From the NCBI RefSeq assembly GCF_900108245.1, contig NZ_FNUY01000011.1, positions 124,001-188,000 on the forward strand: a stretch of 64,000 nt of DNA. Reading direction: 5' to 3'. Shown one piece after another: positions 20,258 to 28,836 of the stretch; the first letter of the stretch is position 1; the number at the start of each line of letters is the position of its first letter. The position numbers and the translations under genes were made by a program. Origin of the DNA: Allobosea lathyri (GTDB lineage Bacteria > Pseudomonadota > Alphaproteobacteria > Rhizobiales > Beijerinckiaceae). The notes under the pieces were generated by a model. It was not told where the DNA came from and did no database searches. It saw only the letters and a list, made by a program, of their open reading frames with translations.

Positions 20258-22279
20258 ATGTCCTCCGATCCGCTGCTGCAGCCGCTGAAGATCAAGCATC
20301 TGACGCTCAAGAACAGAATCATGAGCACCAGCCACGCCATCAGCTATGGCGAGGATGCGATGCCCAAGGAGCGCTACCAGCTTTACCATGAGGAGAAGGC
20401 CAAGGGCGGGATCGGGCTCACCATGTTCGGCGGCTCGTCCAATGTGTCGCCCGATTCCGGCTCGGTTTTCGGCCAGCTCAGCGTCGGCGACGATCGCATC
20501 ATCGCGCATTTCCGGGAATTCTCGGAACGGGTGCACCAGCACGGCGCGGCACTGATGTGCCAGATCACGCATCTTGGCGGGCGCAGCCACTGGCGCTCCG
20601 ACAACTGGCTGCCGACCGTGTCGCCCTCGCGCTATCGCGAGCCGTCGCATCGCGGCTTCACCAAGGAGATGGATCGCCACGACATCGCGCGCATCGTCCG
20701 CCAGTTCGGCGATGCGGCCTGGCGCTGCAGGGAGGGCGGCCTCGACGGCTGCGAGGTCCATGTCCATGGCCATCTCGTCGGCCAGTTCTGGAACCCGATG
20801 GTCAACCGCCGCACCGACGAATTCGGCGGCTCGCTCGAAAACCGCGCACGCTTCGGCCTGCTGGTGCTCGAGGAAATCCGCCGTCGCGTCGGCGAGAATT
20901 TCCTCGTCGGCGTGCGCATGGCGGTGGGCGAAGGCCATGAGGAGGGCATGCCGGGGGGAGAATATCTCGACATGGCCAAGCTGATCGAGCGCTCGGGCCT
21001 GATCGACTTCTTCAACCTCACCTTCGGCCGCATCGACACGGAAGTCGGCCTGGCCGACTACATGCCGGGCATGCATGTCGGGCTGGCGCCGCAATTGGCA
21101 CCGGTGGCAGCCGTGAAGAAACAGCTTTCGCTGCCGGTCTTTCACGCCGCGCGCATCACGGACCTGGCGACGGCGCGCTACGCCGTGCAGGAAGGCCTGC
21201 TCTCGCTCGTCGGCATGACGCGGGCCCATATCGCCGACCCCCATATCGTCAACAAGCTGGCGCGCGGAGAGGAAGAGCGCATCCGCCCCTGCGTCGGGGC
21301 GACCTATTGCTCCTGGCAGCGCCGCTGCATCCATAATGTCTCGATCGGGCGCGAGGCGACGCTGCCGCATCTGATCGCCAGGGCCGAAACGAGGCGGCGG
21401 GTCGTCATCGTCGGCGCAGGCCCCGGCGGGCTGGAGGCGGCGCGCATCTGTGGCGAGCGCGGCCATGAAGTGATCGTCCACGAAGCCGCCTCGCAGGCCG
21501 GCGGCCAAGTGCTCCTCGCCACGCGCATCCCGCGTCGGCGCGATCTGATCGGCATCGTCGACTGGCGCCTGGCGGAGGCCGAGCGGCTCGGCGTCACCTT
21601 CCACTACAACAGCTATGCCGACCAGGCGACGATCGAGGCCGAAAACCCCGATGTCGTCATCATCGCAACCGGTGGTCTTCCCGACCGCATGGAAGACGAG
21701 GTGGCGGGCGCCGACCTCGCGGAAACGGTCTGGGAGATGCTGGAGACGCCGCGCGTCTCGCAGGGCACCGTGCTGCTCTATGACGGGCTCGGCACCATCA
21801 CCGGCGCCGCCAGCGCCGAAATGCTGGCCGATCAGGGCGCGCATCTGGTCTATGTCACGCCGGACAAGCAGGCCGGCATCGAAACCAGCTATCTCGACCG
21901 CCCCTTCATCATGCGCGAACTCTACCGCGCCGGAACAGCCCTGCATCCCGACCGCCGTCTCAAGCGGATCGCGCGCAACGGCAACCGCATCGAGGCGACC
22001 TTCGTCAACGAGTACACCGAGGTCGAGGAGACCATGTCCTGCGATCGCATGGTAATCGAGCGCGGCACGATCCCGATGGACGAACTCTATCACGAGTTGC
22101 GCGCCGGCGCGGTGAATGACGGCGTGACCGATCTCGACACGCTCGTCGCCGGCGGCCACCAGGCACTCTCGCTCAACCCCGGCGGGCGCTACGAACTGCA
22201 CCGCATCGGGGACTCGATCTCATCGCGCGACATCCATGCCGCGATGCTGGATGCGATGCGGCTGTGCAAAGACATCTAA
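20258..22279 (+). CDS. OYE/FAD two-domain flavoenzyme, dimethylglycine/stachydrine-demethylase-like
   Basis: 673 aa with the layout of trimethylamine dehydrogenase and 2,4-dienoyl-CoA reductase. It has an FMN TIM barrel (about residues 5-350; HVHGHLVGQFWNPMVNRRTDEF near 175) followed by an FAD/NAD domain (VVIVGAGPGGLEAARICGERGHEV near 382). The iron-sulphur Cys region reads CVGATYCSWQRRC (about residues 346-358): three Cys with an Ala in place of the second Cys of C-x2-C-x2-C-x11-C. From memory, demethylases of the DgcA/StcD group also have CVGA here. Oxidative N-demethylation is the most likely reaction. Low confidence in the substrate. Confidence 0.8.
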   Translation: MSSDPLLQPLKIKHLTLKNRIMSTSHAISYGEDAMPKERYQLYHEEKAKGGIGLTMFGGSSNVSPDSGSVFGQLSVGDDRIIAHFREFSERVHQHGAALMCQITHLGGRSHWRSDNWLPTVSPSRYREPSHRGFTKEMDRHDIARIVRQFGDAAWRCREGGLDGCEVHVHGHLVGQFWNPMVNRRTDEFGGSLENRARFGLLVLEEIRRRVGENFLVGVRMAVGEGHEEGMPGGEYLDMAKLIERSGLIDFFNLTFGRIDTEVGLADYMPGMHVGLAPQLAPVAAVKKQLSLPVFHAARITDLATARYAVQEGLLSLVGMTRAHIADPHIVNKLARGEEERIRPCVGATYCSWQRRCIHNVSIGREATLPHLIARAETRRRVVIVGAGPGGLEAARICGERGHEVIVHEAASQAGGQVLLATRIPRRRDLIGIVDWRLAEAERLGVTFHYNSYADQATIEAENPDVVIIATGGLPDRMEDEVAGADLAETVWEMLETPRVSQGTVLLYDGLGTITGAASAEMLADQGAHLVYVTPDKQAGIETSYLDRPFIMRELYRAGTALHPDRRLKRIARNGNRIEATFVNEYTEVEETMSCDRMVIERGTIPMDELYHELRAGAVNDGVTDLDTLVAGGHQALSLNPGGRYELHRIGDSISSRDIHAAMLDAMRLCKDI

Positions 22280-22352
22280 CAAAGCCGGCTAAGTATATCT
22301 GATATCGGGCCGTGAAGCAGCGCGGCCTGTCGTTCCCAATGGCGAAAGCGAC
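22280..22352 (+). promoter_or_regulatory. Short intergenic region with palindrome
   Basis: 73 bp. A perfect palindrome ATATC-T-GATAT lies at 22295-22305, 47 bp before the next start. It could be an operator for an internal promoter of the enolase-superfamily gene; the binding protein is unknown. Confidence 0.35.
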
Positions 22353-23522
22353 ATGAAGATCACATCGGCACGCATCTATCTGGTCGAGAGCGGCGGTATC
22401 CGCCCGGTCATTCTGGAACTCACCACGGATGACGGCATCGTAGGCCTCGGCGAGGCCTGCATCGCCTATGGCATCGGCGGCACGGCCTCGGCCGGGATGA
22501 TCAAGGACATCATCGAACGCTATATGATGGGTGGGATCGATCCCTTTCGCATCGAAGCGCTCTGGACCGAGATCTACGATCACGGCTTCTGGGCCAAGGG
22601 CGGCGGTCCGATCGTCTATGCAGCGATGAGCGCGATCGAGCAGGCCATGCTCGACATCAAGGCCCGCAGCCTCGGCATTCCCGTCTACGAACTGCTCGGC
22701 GGGCGCGTGCACGACTCGCTGCGGACCTATTGCAATGGCTGGTATTTCGGCTGCACGCAGGACAGCCAGCTTCCGGCGGCCGCGGAAAAGGCCGTGGCGG
22801 ACGGCTATGACGCGCTGAAATTCTATCCCTTCGTCACCATCCTGCCCGAGGGGCGGCTACGTCATCCTTCCTTCCGCGCCGCCAGCGACCGCAGCGTCGT
22901 CAAGCGCGCAATCACCACCGTCAGCGAGATCCGGCGCGCCGTGGGGCCTGATGTCGAGATCATGCTCGATCTCTCCGCCGGCCTGACGCCCGACGACACG
23001 ATAAGGTTCTGCCGCGCGGTCGAGGACTACGACATCACCTATGTCGAGGAGCCCGCAGTGCCCGGCGACGTCGGCGCGCTCGTGAAGATCGCCCAGGGGA
23101 TATCCCAGCGCATAGCGGTCGGCGAACGCGTCTATTCTCGCTACGGCTTTCGAGACATCCTGGAAAGCCGGGCCGTCGACATCCTCCAGCCCGATATCGG
23201 CAACACCGGCGGCCTGCTCGAAGCCCGCAAGATCGCGGCCATGGCGGAGGCCTACAGCATGAAGGTGCAGCCCCATATCTGCGCCAGCGCGCTGTCTACG
23301 GCGGTCGGCATGCATTTTTCCGCCTCGATCCCGAATTTCTACATCCAGGAGCATTTCCCCTATTGGGCGCGCATCCCCGGCCATGTCGAAGTCCTGGAAA
23401 ATCCGATCGAAGCCTCTGTCAGGGGCGGCGTCATTCCTGTCAGCGACGCGCCCGGCTTCGGAGTCGAACTGCGCGGCAAGGCGCTGGACAACTCAATCTA
23501 CGCCGAATTCAAGCTTTTGTAG
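22353..23522 (+). CDS. Enolase-superfamily enzyme (mandelate racemase group)
   Basis: 389 aa. Readable active-site parts: LKFYPF (Lys on strand 2), MLDLSAG (metal Asp about 206, with no following His), YVEEP, VGER, then DILQPDIGNTGG and VQPHICASAL with the catalytic His. The absence of the Asp-x-His pair separates it from the two galactonate-type genes at 6521-8951. It may be an epimerase/racemase or a dehydratase of a different group. Last gene of the flavoenzyme set. Confidence 0.8.
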   Translation: MKITSARIYLVESGGIRPVILELTTDDGIVGLGEACIAYGIGGTASAGMIKDIIERYMMGGIDPFRIEALWTEIYDHGFWAKGGGPIVYAAMSAIEQAMLDIKARSLGIPVYELLGGRVHDSLRTYCNGWYFGCTQDSQLPAAAEKAVADGYDALKFYPFVTILPEGRLRHPSFRAASDRSVVKRAITTVSEIRRAVGPDVEIMLDLSAGLTPDDTIRFCRAVEDYDITYVEEPAVPGDVGALVKIAQGISQRIAVGERVYSRYGFRDILESRAVDILQPDIGNTGGLLEARKIAAMAEAYSMKVQPHICASALSTAVGMHFSASIPNFYIQEHFPYWARIPGHVEVLENPIEASVRGGVIPVSDAPGFGVELRGKALDNSIYAEFKLL

Positions 23523-23567
23523 CAGCAGATCGACGCAATCCATATCCACAAAGCGAGAGAGAATATA

Positions 23568-23816
23568 ATGTATATCGCCCTGAAGATTCGAGCAAAATCC
23601 GTTTATCACGGCTACGACGAGGACGGAAAGCTGATCATAGATCCAGTTCCCTCGGCGAATTTTGTCGAAAAAATCATAAAACTCGATCGAATATTGTCTT
23701 TTACCGAGGATTATATCTTCATCGAATGCCCACACGACACCGTTCAGACGTGGGAGTATGAGGGATCGATAGACGACATCAAGGGCAAGCTGACCTCGAT
23801 CGGGGCTCTCATCTGA
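23568..23816 (+). CDS. Hypothetical protein, 82 aa, atypical composition
   Basis: The ATG is preceded by GAGAGA. The protein is acidic, with many Ile, Lys, Asp and Tyr, and codons ending in A or T are common, unlike the GC-rich neighbours. No signal peptide, membrane segment or known domain. It might be a recently acquired gene or an immunity- or cargo-like small protein; nothing in the sequence decides this. A hairpin follows 20 nt after the stop. Confidence 0.6.
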   Translation: MYIALKIRAKSVYHGYDEDGKLIIDPVPSANFVEKIIKLDRILSFTEDYIFIECPHDTVQTWEYEGSIDDIKGKLTSIGALI

Positions 23817-23835
23817 CCAGACCCCTGCGATCAGA

Positions 23836-23859
23836 GGGCGTCCAGCGCTGGCGACGCCC
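23836..23859 (+). terminator. Hairpin after the 82-aa orphan gene
   Basis: GGGCGTC pairs with GACGCCC (7 bp, perfect) with a 10-nt interior. No U-tract follows, so termination would need Rho or it is only an mRNA end structure. Confidence 0.45.
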
Positions 23860-24010
23860 CGTCGCGACACGCTTGCCCAAACCGGCATATCGCGTCCAGT
23901 CCGGCCGCATGCCAGCGACATGTAGGCGATCAACCTCATCCTTCCACCCACCTGCGGACGGACGCGGCCGTTCGACGAGTCATCCAAGAACGAGGATCGC
24001 TCTCTGAAGC

Positions 24011-24045
24011 TTGCGACTCATTCATATGATGATATGATCATCGTA
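24011..24045 (+). promoter_or_regulatory. Promoter and palindromic operator of the GntR-TRAP operon
   Basis: TTGCGA at 24011-24016 and TATGAT at 24033-24038, 16 bp apart, form a good sigma-70-type promoter. The -10 box ends only 6 nt before the ATG at 24045. A palindrome TA-n-GATGAT-ATG-ATCATC-n-TA (24025-24045) covers the -10 box and reaches the start codon. The shape suits a GntR/FadR-type dimer, so the repressor encoded here probably controls its own promoter. Confidence 0.6.
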
Positions 24046-24833
24046 TGGTACGGCCATCGAACTTTCACGCCCATCTTGTCGACCAGCTCGGCCGCCTGAT
24101 CGTCGCCGGGCAGATCGGGGCGGATGGGACGTTGCCGCGGGAGGATGATCTCGCGGCGCGTTTCGCGGTGAGCCGCACCGTGATCCGCGAGGCCACGAAG
24201 ACGCTTCAGGCCCTTGGCCTGATCACGACCGGTCCACGAGTCGGGTCGCGCGTCCAACCGCTCTCGTCCTGGCGACTGCTCGATCCGCAGGTGATGGACT
24301 GGATCACCGATGCCGATATGGCGAGCGGCTTCGAGCGCGATCTGCTCGAACTGCGCGGCATGATCGAGCCGGCGGCCGCAAGCTTCGCCGCCGAGCGCGG
24401 CTCCGACGCCCAGATTGCCGCCATTACCGGGGCGCTCGAGGCCATGGTGAACGCGCCGAGCAAGGCCGAGCATGAGGCGGCGGATTTCCGCTTCCACGAG
24501 ACGATCCTCGAAGCATCCGGCAACATCCTGCTCCTGCAGCTCATGCCAATCCTGCATGCGGTGCTGAAGGCTTCATTCCGCCTGTCGATGCATGACCATG
24601 ACCGCGCCCAGGCGTCGATCGCCATCCACCGCCGCGTCGCCGTGGCGATTGCGGCACGCCAGCCCGCCGAGGCGCGCGCAATGATGGTCGCGCTGCTGCA
24701 GATCGCTCAGCTCGATATCCACGAAGGCCCGACCCGCAACGTTCCGGTTGGCCCAATACACCGCACAACAAAAAAACCACAGGAAACGCCCGATGCTCGC
24801 AACAGCCGAAAGATGGATCCTACGGGGGCTTGA
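24045..24833 (+). CDS. GntR-family repressor, FCD (FadR) subgroup
   Basis: 262 aa. Winged-helix DNA-binding domain at about residues 8-75 (LAARFAVSRTVIREATKTLQALGLI) and an FCD ligand domain at about 95-235, with the metal-binding His/Asp residues typical of the group (RFHETILEASGN and an IHRR helix). FCD regulators usually sense organic or sugar acids. No Shine-Dalgarno sequence precedes the ATG and the -10 box is immediately upstream, so the mRNA may be leaderless. The last 41 bp overlap dctQ in another frame, which ties repressor and transporter together. Confidence 0.88.
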   Translation: MVRPSNFHAHLVDQLGRLIVAGQIGADGTLPREDDLAARFAVSRTVIREATKTLQALGLITTGPRVGSRVQPLSSWRLLDPQVMDWITDADMASGFERDLLELRGMIEPAAASFAAERGSDAQIAAITGALEAMVNAPSKAEHEAADFRFHETILEASGNILLLQLMPILHAVLKASFRLSMHDHDRAQASIAIHRRVAVAIAARQPAEARAMMVALLQIAQLDIHEGPTRNVPVGPIHRTTKKPQETPDARNSRKMDPTGA

Positions 24834-25338
24834 AGCCATCCTGGTCATCCTGCTCGCCGGGATGGTCGTGATGGTCTTCGGCAATGTCGTCCTGCGCTAC
24901 GCCTTCAATTCCGGCATCGACCTGTCCGAGGAATTGTCGCGCTATTTCTTCGTCTGGCTGACCTATATCGGCGCGGTCGTGGTGATGCGCGAGAACGGTC
25001 ATCTCGGCGTCGACACGCTCGTCGGCGCGATCGGCCCGCGCGGACGGCTGATCTGCATGATCCTCAGCGACGCCATCATTCTCGCCTGCTGCGTCATGCT
25101 GCTCGACGGCACATGGAGCCAGCATGAGATCAACGCGACGGCTGTCGCGCCGGTGACCGGGCTGAGCATGGGCTACGTCTATGGCGTGCTGTATTTCGCA
25201 GGCATCGGCGTCGGCCTGATCACGCTGGGCCGGCTGATCCGGGCCCTTACCGGCCGGCTTGGTCCCTACGAACTCGCCGAATTCGCCGGCGACTACAGCG
25301 GCAATCCTTCGCATAACCTGAAGGGCCACCTCGAATGA
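24793..25338 (+). CDS. dctQ: TRAP transporter small membrane subunit DctQ
   Basis: 181 aa from the ATG at 24793, chosen for AGGAAA 6 nt upstream and because it gives the usual N-terminus (ERWILRGLEAILVILLAG). Four membrane helices at about residues 12-35, 47-65, 85-105 and 125-150. The family motif region ELSRYFFVWLTYIGAVVVMRE is present near 47. DctQ bridges DctM in sodium-driven uptake of carboxylates. Overlaps gntR upstream and dctM downstream (ATGA). Confidence 0.92.
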   Translation: MLATAERWILRGLEAILVILLAGMVVMVFGNVVLRYAFNSGIDLSEELSRYFFVWLTYIGAVVVMRENGHLGVDTLVGAIGPRGRLICMILSDAIILACCVMLLDGTWSQHEINATAVAPVTGLSMGYVYGVLYFAGIGVGLITLGRLIRALTGRLGPYELAEFAGDYSGNPSHNLKGHLE

Positions 25339-26618
25339 CGATCGCCGTCTTTCTCTTCTCGCTCTGCGGGGCGATGGCGCTTGGCATGCCGATCGCCTTT
25401 GCGCTGATCGTCTGCGCGGTCGCGCTGATGCTCTGGCTCGGCGTCTTCGACACCCAGATCATCGCGCAGAACATGATCGTCGGCGCGGATTCGTTCCAGC
25501 TTCTCGCGATCCCGTTCTTCCTGCTCGCAGGCGAGCTGATGAATGCGGGCGGCCTCTCGAAGCGGATCGTCAATTTCGCGCTCTCGCTGGTCGGCCACCT
25601 GCATGGCGGCCTCGGCTATGTCGCGATCTTCGCCTCGATCATCATGGCCTCGCTCTCGGGCTCGGCCGCAGCCGATACCGCCGCGCTCGCCTCGATCCTC
25701 CTGCCGATGATGCGCCAGGCCGGTTACGATACCGGCCGCTCCGCTGGCCTGATTGCGTCCGGCGGCATCATCGCCCCGATCATTCCGCCCTCGATCGGCT
25801 TCATCGTCTTCGGCGTCGCAGCCAATCTCTCGATCACGAAACTCTTCCTTGCGGGCGTCTTCCCCGGCCTGCTCATCGGCCTGTCGCTGGTCATCGCCTG
25901 GTTCATCGTCTGCCGCCATGACAAGATCACGGTCCTGCCGCGGCGAAGCGGCAAGGAGAAGCTGCAGGCGACATGGGACGGCGCGCTGGCGCTGCTGATG
26001 CCGATCGCGATCCTCGGCGGCATTCGCTTCGGCATCGTCACGCCGACCGAGGCCGCCGTCGTCGCGACGGTCTATGCGCTGGTCGTGGGCATGTTCGTCT
26101 ATCGCGAGCTCAAGCCCCGCGACCTCTACCGCGTCGCGTTGACGGCCGCGAAGACCACGAGCGCCGTCATGCTGCTCGTGGCAGCCGCAGTGGTCTCGGC
26201 CTGGCTCATCACCCAGGCCAACATTCCAGCCGAGCTGACGAGCCTGCTCGCGCCCTTCATGGACAACAAGACGGTGCTGCTGCTGGTCATCATGGCGCTC
26301 GTCATGGTCGTCGGCACCGCGCTCGACTTCACCCCGACAGTGCTGATCCTGACGCCGGTGCTGATGCCGGTGATCAAGCAGGCCGGCATCGACCCGATCT
26401 ATTTCGGCGTGCTCTTCATCATCAACAACGCCATCGGCCTGATAACGCCGCCGGTGGGCATCGTGCTCAACGTCGTCTGCGGCGTGGCGCGCATCCCGAT
26501 GAGCCTGGTGATCAAGGGCGTCTGGCCGTTCCTGATCGCCCAGATCCTCGCCATGCTGCTTCTCGTCTTCTTCCCCCAACTCGTGACCGTTCCGCTCGCC
26601 TGGCTGAGCGGTCGCTGA
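25335..26618 (+). CDS. dctM: TRAP transporter large membrane subunit DctM
   Basis: 427 aa, the normal size. About 12 hydrophobic segments with the conserved stretch SGSAAADTAALASILLPMMRQAGYD near residue 110 and the loop GIIAPIIPPSIGFIVFG near 150. It is the sodium-coupled transport channel. The start overlaps the dctQ stop. Confidence 0.95.
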   Translation: MTIAVFLFSLCGAMALGMPIAFALIVCAVALMLWLGVFDTQIIAQNMIVGADSFQLLAIPFFLLAGELMNAGGLSKRIVNFALSLVGHLHGGLGYVAIFASIIMASLSGSAAADTAALASILLPMMRQAGYDTGRSAGLIASGGIIAPIIPPSIGFIVFGVAANLSITKLFLAGVFPGLLIGLSLVIAWFIVCRHDKITVLPRRSGKEKLQATWDGALALLMPIAILGGIRFGIVTPTEAAVVATVYALVVGMFVYRELKPRDLYRVALTAAKTTSAVMLLVAAAVVSAWLITQANIPAELTSLLAPFMDNKTVLLLVIMALVMVVGTALDFTPTVLILTPVLMPVIKQAGIDPIYFGVLFIINNAIGLITPPVGIVLNVVCGVARIPMSLVIKGVWPFLIAQILAMLLLVFFPQLVTVPLAWLSGR

Positions 26619-26652
26619 TCCCAAATCACAACAAAGGCACAGGGAGAAAGCC

Positions 26653-27663
26653 ATGTTCAATACACGTCTCGTCTCGATCTTCGCCGGCGTGGCGCTCGCA
26701 GCGCTCGCGGGTCAGGCTCAGGCCCAGATCAAGGAGCGCAACATCCGCGTCTCCAACGGCATCAACGAAGACCATCCGGTCGGCAACGGCGTCGCCAAGA
26801 TGCGCGCCTGCATGGCCGAGAAGTCCGGCGGCAAGCTCAAGCTCCAGGCCTTCTGGGGCGGCGCGCTCGGTGGCGACCTGCAGGCGACGCAGGCGCTCCG
26901 CGCCGGGACGCAGGAGATGGTGATCACCTCCTCCTCGCCGCTGGTCGGCATCATGCCAGAGCTCGGCGTGTTCGACCTGCCCTTCCTCTTCACCAACGAG
27001 AAAGAGGCCGACACCATCCTCGACGGCGACTTCGGCAAGTACATCTCCGGCAAGCTGCCGGGCTTCGGCGTCGTCAATCTCTCTTACTGGGAGAACGGCT
27101 TCCGCAACCTGACCAACTCGAAGCGCGCCGTCTCCAAGGCGGAAGAACTCACCGGCCTCAAGGTCCGCGTGATGCAAAACAACATCTTCCTCGACAGCTT
27201 CAAGAGCATGGGCGCCAATGCCACGCCAATGGCCTTCGGCGAGGTCTTCGCGGCGCTGGAGACGCATGCGATCGACGGCCAGGAGAACCCGCTCGTCACG
27301 ATCGATACCTCCAAGCTCTACGAGGTTCAAAAGCACCTGACGCTGACCCGCCACGCCTATACGCCCTTCCTGGTGCTCTATTCGAAGAAGCTCTGGGACC
27401 AGCTGTCGCCGGAGGAGCAGACGATCCTCTCGGATTGCTCAGCCGTCGGCCGCGACGAAGAGCGTCGCGTCTCGCGCGAGCTCAACGACAAGTCGCTCGC
27501 CAACCTGAAGAAGGAAGGCATGCAGGTCGCGGAGGTCGCGCCGGCAGAACTGACCAAGATGCGCGAGGCCACGGCCGCCGTGTATCAGCGCCACGAGGCC
27601 ACGATCGGCAAGGAGACGATCGAGCGCCTCAAGGCCGACCTCGCCAAGATCCGCAGCAACTGA
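26653..27663 (+). CDS. dctP: TRAP transporter periplasmic solute-binding protein DctP
   Basis: 336 aa with a Sec signal peptide (residues 1-24, ending AQAQA). Preceded by AGGGAGA. The DctP fold shows GGALGGDLQATQALRAGTQEM near residue 75 and the conserved carboxylate-binding Arg in LKVRVMQNN near 175. The neighbouring enolase-superfamily genes point to sugar acids such as uronates or aldonates as ligand (inference). A 9-bp hairpin begins 11 nt after the stop. Confidence 0.93.
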   Translation: MFNTRLVSIFAGVALAALAGQAQAQIKERNIRVSNGINEDHPVGNGVAKMRACMAEKSGGKLKLQAFWGGALGGDLQATQALRAGTQEMVITSSSPLVGIMPELGVFDLPFLFTNEKEADTILDGDFGKYISGKLPGFGVVNLSYWENGFRNLTNSKRAVSKAEELTGLKVRVMQNNIFLDSFKSMGANATPMAFGEVFAALETHAIDGQENPLVTIDTSKLYEVQKHLTLTRHAYTPFLVLYSKKLWDQLSPEEQTILSDCSAVGRDEERRVSRELNDKSLANLKKEGMQVAEVAPAELTKMREATAAVYQRHEATIGKETIERLKADLAKIRSN

Positions 27664-27673
27664 ACAGGAGAGT

Positions 27674-27701
27674 CCCTGGAGCAGCGCAAGCGGCTCCAGG
27701 G
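27674..27701 (+). promoter_or_regulatory. Stem-loop after dctP
   Basis: CCCTGGAGC pairs perfectly with GCTCCAGGG (9 bp, 10-nt loop) between dctP and the next gene, the same position as the hairpins after the ABC binding-protein genes in this window. Likely protects dctP mRNA or ends part of the transcripts. Confidence 0.6.
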
Positions 27702-27709
27702 CGCCCGCC

Positions 27710-28828
27710 ATGCGCATCACCCGTATCGAACCCTTCATCCTGCACATCCCGGTGACCGGCGGCTCGATTTCCGACTCGACCCACCGCATCAGCCATTGGG
27801 GTGTCGTCGGCGCCAAAATCGTCACCGAGGACGGCCTCGAAGGCTACGGCTTCACCGGCACCCATGCCGACATCGCCTCCGACCGCCTGATCACCGCCTG
27901 TATCCGCGACTGCTACGCCCCGCTGCTGATTGGCGAGGACGCCTCCGAGACCACGCGCCTCTGGATCAAGCTCGCCCGCCACCCGGCGCTGCAATGGGTC
28001 GGACGTGCCGGCATCACGCAGCTCGCACTCGCCGCCGTCGATATCGCGCTCTGGGATCTCAAGGCCAAGGCGGCGGGTGTGCCGCTCTGGCATCTGCTCG
28101 GTGGTGCGACCAAGCCGAAGCTCGAGGCCTACAACACCGATATCGGCTGGCTCTCGATCCCGAAGGACGAACTCGTCGAGGGCGCCCGCATGGCGGTCGA
28201 GCGCGACGGGTTCCGCCGCATCAAGATCAAGGTCGGGCATGCCGATATCGGCACCGATCTCGACCGGCTGGAGGCTGTGCGGCGCGCAGTCGGGGACCAT
28301 GTCACCATGGCGATCGACGGCAACGGCAAATGGGACCTGCCGACCTGCAAGCGCTTCTGCGCCCGCGCCGAGGCGCTCGACATCTTCTGGTTCGAGGAGC
28401 CGCTCTGGTATGACGATGTCGGCTCGCATGCGGCGCTGGCGCGGTCGACCTCGATCCCGGTGGCGCTGGGCGAACAGCTCTATTCGGTCGACGCATTCCG
28501 CAGCTTCATCGCGGCCGATGCGATCCACTACGTCCAGCCCGACGTGACGCGGCTGGGCGGGATCACCGAATATATCCAGGTCGCGGAGCTGGCGCTCGCC
28601 CATCGGCTGCCGGTCGCGCCGCATGCCGGCGAGATGAGCCAGGTCCATGTCCATCTCGCTTACTGGCACCAGGCGACGCCGCTGCTGGAATACATTCCCT
28701 GGATCAAGGACGCCTTCGCGGAGCCCGCCGACGTGACCGATGGGTATTTTCTGCGGCCACAGCATCCCGGCGCCGGCACGACGCCGACGGCAGATGCCCT
28801 CTCCCGCTACGCCGAGACGCTGGCCTGA
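27710..28828 (+). CDS. Enolase-superfamily enzyme, mandelate-racemase-like (KxK type)
   Basis: 372 aa. Here strand 2 has the full Lys-x-Lys motif (IKIKVG, Lys about 172 and 174), followed by AIDGNGKW (metal Asp about 203), WFEEPL, LGEQ, YVQPDVTRLGGITEY and VAPHAGEMSQVH (catalytic His). This is the classical racemase-group active site, where the second Lys and the His work on opposite faces; sugar-acid dehydratases with this arrangement are also known. It starts 46 bp after dctP, so the two are in one operon. Confidence 0.85.
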   Translation: MRITRIEPFILHIPVTGGSISDSTHRISHWGVVGAKIVTEDGLEGYGFTGTHADIASDRLITACIRDCYAPLLIGEDASETTRLWIKLARHPALQWVGRAGITQLALAAVDIALWDLKAKAAGVPLWHLLGGATKPKLEAYNTDIGWLSIPKDELVEGARMAVERDGFRRIKIKVGHADIGTDLDRLEAVRRAVGDHVTMAIDGNGKWDLPTCKRFCARAEALDIFWFEEPLWYDDVGSHAALARSTSIPVALGEQLYSVDAFRSFIAADAIHYVQPDVTRLGGITEYIQVAELALAHRLPVAPHAGEMSQVHVHLAYWHQATPLLEYIPWIKDAFAEPADVTDGYFLRPQHPGAGTTPTADALSRYAETLA

Positions 28829-28836
28829 GTTCGAAA

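Noticed and set aside
20003..22201. Long minus-strand open frame (732 codons) opposite the OYE-like gene
   Set aside because: It mirrors the codon pattern of the real plus-strand gene, has no family match, and its translation is rich in Arg, His, Asp and Ala as expected for an antisense frame in GC-rich DNA.
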